7,615 nt of DNA from Candidatus Sulfotelmatobacter sp. GTDB taxonomy: Bacteria; Acidobacteriota; Terriglobia; Terriglobales; Acidobacteriaceae. The translations under genes were made by a program, and so were the position numbers. This document shows positions 5,520-7,615 of the stretch, piece by piece (position 1 is the first letter of the stretch; each line of letters opens with the position of its first letter). Where the stretch lies: positions 1 through 7,615 of the forward strand of contig JASHRB010000113.1 in NCBI GenBank assembly GCA_030037575.1, read 5' to 3'. The notes beneath the pieces were generated by a model. The model saw only the letters and a program-made list of their open reading frames with translations. It had not been told where the DNA came from and did no database searches.

Positions 5520-7106
5520 ATGCACAGAACGGGGATTGTTTGCTTCGCAGCGATCGTTTTAACTTTGGTTTCATGGAGGGCGGCTTATGGCCAGATCACG
5601 CCCCTCGACGGTGCGTACACCGACAGCGCCGATCCTGCCTCCGCCCAGACTTTCACCACGCTGGCGATCTTCGATGGGAAGGACGGTGCGAATCCGGACT
5701 ACGTTACGCTCTTCCAGGGAAGGGATGGAAATTTGTATGGCACGACCGCTGGTGGCGGTGCGCTCCACGATTGTACGCTGGGATGCGGCACGGTCTTCAA
5801 GATCTCGACCGCGGGCAAGCTGACGGTTGCCCACGATTTCTGCCCGACCCCGAACTGCACCGACGGCGAGTTTCCCGAGGCGGGTATGATTCAAGCTCTG
5901 GACGGAAACTTCTACGGGACAACTTATGGCAACGCTCCTTCTCCCGGCGAGGGGTTGGTCTTTAAAATGACTCCCGCCGGCACGCTGACAACGCTACATA
6001 CCTTCTGCGCGCTGATTTCGAGCTGTCCGGACGGCGCATGGCCGACTGCGCGACTGGTGCAAGGTAGGGACGGCAATTTTTACGGCACGACTTCGAGTGG
6101 CGGTACGGGTTTTGAGAACTCCGGCGGCACGGTTTTCAAGCTCACTTCCACCGGCACGCTCACCACGCTCTACAGCTTCTGCTCGGAAACGAATTGCACC
6201 GATGGATATGATCCTTGGGCCGGGCTGGTTCAGGCCAGCAACGGGGACTTTTACGGAATCACCTATCAGGGAGGAACGAGCCAGACGTGTTACGGCGGTT
6301 GCGGCACCATTTTTCGGATCACGCGCGCCGGCACGCTGACGACGGTATACAACTTTTGCTCGGAAGCGAACTGCGCCGATGGCACCAATCCGATTGCTGG
6401 ATTAATTCAAGCAAGGGATGGGAACTTGTATGGGACAACCTTGCAAGGAGGGGCGAACGGCTCCGGTACGATTTTCAAGATGTCGCCGAGCGGTAGCTTT
6501 TCGGTGTTCTACACTTTCTGCTCGGAATCCTACTGCACCGACGGCGGGACGCCTTACGCACCCTTGCTGCAGGCCAGCAATGGGAATTTCTATGGAACCA
6601 CGAATTTCGGCGGGGCAACAGGCCAGGGAGTAATCTTTGAAATCACCCCGGCGGCAAAACTCACCGTGCTCTACAACTTCAACAGCAATAACTTCGGTCC
6701 TGTTTCCGGCCTAATGCAAGACACGAACGGGAACTTCTATGGGACGACCTACAACGGCGGCGTGAATGCGGACTGCACGAACTCGGGCGGATGCGGCACG
6801 GTATATAGGTTGTCCACAGGGTTAGGTCCGTTCATAGAAACTGAGCCGACGTTCGGCAAGGTTGGATCGAAGGTCGCGATCCTGGGAACAAATCTGACCG
6901 GGGCTACAGCCGTCAGCTTCAATGGAGCTGCTGCCACCTTCAAGATCGTTTCGAGCTCCGAAATCACCGCGACGGTACCAACAGGGGCAACGACGGGCAT
7001 TGTCTCGGTGACGCTGCCCAGCGGGACCCTGAATACGATCGTTGGCTTTCGTGTGCTCCCAGCATCATCGACCGTCACTCCGGCGAGCGGTCCCGTGACG
7101 GAATAG
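5520..7106 (+). CDS. Exported GloVer-type tandem-repeat protein with IPT/TIG domain
   Basis: The 528-residue product begins with a Sec signal peptide (MHRTGIVCFAAIVLTLVSWRAAYG, likely cleaved before Q25). Seven repeats follow, each built as [DN]G[ND][FL]YG[TI]T, then GG, then GT.F[KR] with T..G.LTTLY.FC. The DGN/NGN cores start at residues 69, 128, 184, 241, 300, 354 and 403, a period of 49-59. This matches the acidobacterial/verrucomicrobial 'choice-of-anchor tandem repeat GloVer' proteins. Seven such units would suit a seven-bladed beta-propeller (inference). Five repeats contain a paired-cysteine motif FC-x(3-4)-C-x-DG, and others carry DC..GCGT-type pairs, suggesting disulfides outside the cytoplasm. 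Residues 436-515 form one IPT/TIG immunoglobulin-like domain (GKVGSKVAILGTNLTGAT ... ITATVPTGA). The chain then starts what looks like a second TIG (TPASGPV) but stops after two more residues. No enzymatic motif is seen. A surface or secreted binding role is inferred. It has no operon partner here. Confidence 0.85.
   Translation: MHRTGIVCFAAIVLTLVSWRAAYGQITPLDGAYTDSADPASAQTFTTLAIFDGKDGANPDYVTLFQGRDGNLYGTTAGGGALHDCTLGCGTVFKISTAGKLTVAHDFCPTPNCTDGEFPEAGMIQALDGNFYGTTYGNAPSPGEGLVFKMTPAGTLTTLHTFCALISSCPDGAWPTARLVQGRDGNFYGTTSSGGTGFENSGGTVFKLTSTGTLTTLYSFCSETNCTDGYDPWAGLVQASNGDFYGITYQGGTSQTCYGGCGTIFRITRAGTLTTVYNFCSEANCADGTNPIAGLIQARDGNLYGTTLQGGANGSGTIFKMSPSGSFSVFYTFCSESYCTDGGTPYAPLLQASNGNFYGTTNFGGATGQGVIFEITPAAKLTVLYNFNSNNFGPVSGLMQDTNGNFYGTTYNGGVNADCTNSGGCGTVYRLSTGLGPFIETEPTFGKVGSKVAILGTNLTGATAVSFNGAAATFKIVSSSEITATVPTGATTGIVSVTLPSGTLNTIVGFRVLPASSTVTPASGPVTE
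5724..6749 (+). repeat. Seven imperfect in-frame repeats (YGTT units)
   Basis: The nucleotide cores encoding [DN]GNxYGTT begin at 5724, 5901, 6069, 6240, 6417, 6579 and 6726. Units are 147-177 nt apart and diverged at synonymous sites (for example GGAAATTTGTATGGC against GGGAACTTCTATGGG), so this is an old protein-level repeat rather than a recent DNA amplification. Units 4 and 6 share CAGGCCAGCAA just before the core. Confidence 0.75.
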
Positions 7107-7615
7107 AAAGGAAGGATGCGGATGACGCTAATCAGCGACCGCTTTGTCGGCGTCTGAATTCCGGGCCGCTTGCACGATGCCTTCTCGATCAAGCAGAATC
7201 ACCGCGTTGGTCGGGACTATCGGCGCAGTTGCGCTGTTCCCGTTCCACGCCGAATCGGCGTTGGCAGGCAGGGTCGCCGGGTCAAGGGGCGGGGACGCTA
7301 CGCTCTGGGATGAGTCCGCCGGCGCAGCGCGGTGTCTCGCGGTGGCGGCCGGTCCGGTGACGATGTTCATGATTACGCGAGGGAATCGCTGGGCCCACCG
7401 TCACCTTCCCATAAACACCGTCGGGGAAACGCCTTCGACCACTGGAAACTTAAGCCCAGCGTGCCCAGCATCGGTGGACCGCAACGCAGCACTCCTCGTC
7501 CCGCCGTTGCTCGCCGCATTCGGATTGGTATTCGACGGCACCCGCTCTGTCAGAATGAGAGCCACGGTCGAGACGTCTGCGGGCAAATCTTCACGGGAAC
7601 AATTCGTAGTGCGTC
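7107..7615. other. Unassigned end region with an interrupted minus frame
   Basis: No plus-strand gene continues after the repeat protein. On the minus strand one frame runs in from the window edge at 7615 to 7128 and is broken only by a TGA at 7401-7403. The upstream part reads ...LPADVSTVALILTERV... to SPTVFMGR; the downstream part holds NIVTGPAATARHRAAPADS and AVILLDREGIVQAARNSD. I do not recognise either part. It could be the end of a gene beyond the window, a decayed gene, or a GC-rich spurious frame. No rRNA, tRNA or terminator was seen. Confidence 0.35.

Overview
The window looks like a piece of an Acidobacteriota chromosome or metagenomic contig. This is inferred from family knowledge, not from a search. 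Three things point that way: a tetratricopeptide/PEGA protein built like the non-kinase part of acidobacterial Ser/Thr kinases, an S9 peptidase with the acidobacterial wording of its motifs, and a secreted protein made of 'YGTT..GG..GT.FK' (GloVer-type) tandem repeats ending in an IPT/TIG domain. Gene density is low. About 1.9 kb has no gene I can support, in three stretches (2777-3459, 4758-5519 and 7107-7615).

Layout. At 155-2776 (+) there is an intact 873-residue single-pass membrane protein: TPR-like helices, an in-frame pentapeptide (VPPSx) linker, one transmembrane segment, three PEGA-like modules and a C-terminal beta-sandwich resembling DUF1080/LamG. At 2777-3459 there is a non-coding stretch with spaced TGATAC direct repeats and a cluster of hairpins and palindromes. 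At 3460-4757 (-) there is a broken S9 prolyl-oligopeptidase-like gene. At 4758-5519 there is an unassigned stretch separating two divergent genes. At 5520-7106 (+) there is an exported seven-repeat protein. At 7107-7615 nothing can be identified, only a minus-strand frame interrupted by a stop.

The most striking observation is the S9 peptidase locus. It is not merely frameshifted. Its propeller and hydrolase coding blocks are interleaved. The hydrolase sequence GITGGS / YGGFMTLMAIG / KTPDIWAAGVE, which is normally continuous, is cut into three consecutive pieces. A 201-nt propeller block sits between the first two and a roughly 141-nt propeller block between the second and third, and the two propeller blocks are in reversed order relative to the family. 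The catalytic-serine elbow is therefore split after GGS, and the region that should link propeller to hydrolase is absent. This is either a genuine shuffled pseudogene or an assembly artefact; the sequence alone cannot decide.

The three loci share no operon and I see no functional system linking them. The two readable genes both encode envelope or exported repeat proteins. I found no CRISPR array, rRNA, convincing tRNA, transposase or phage gene.
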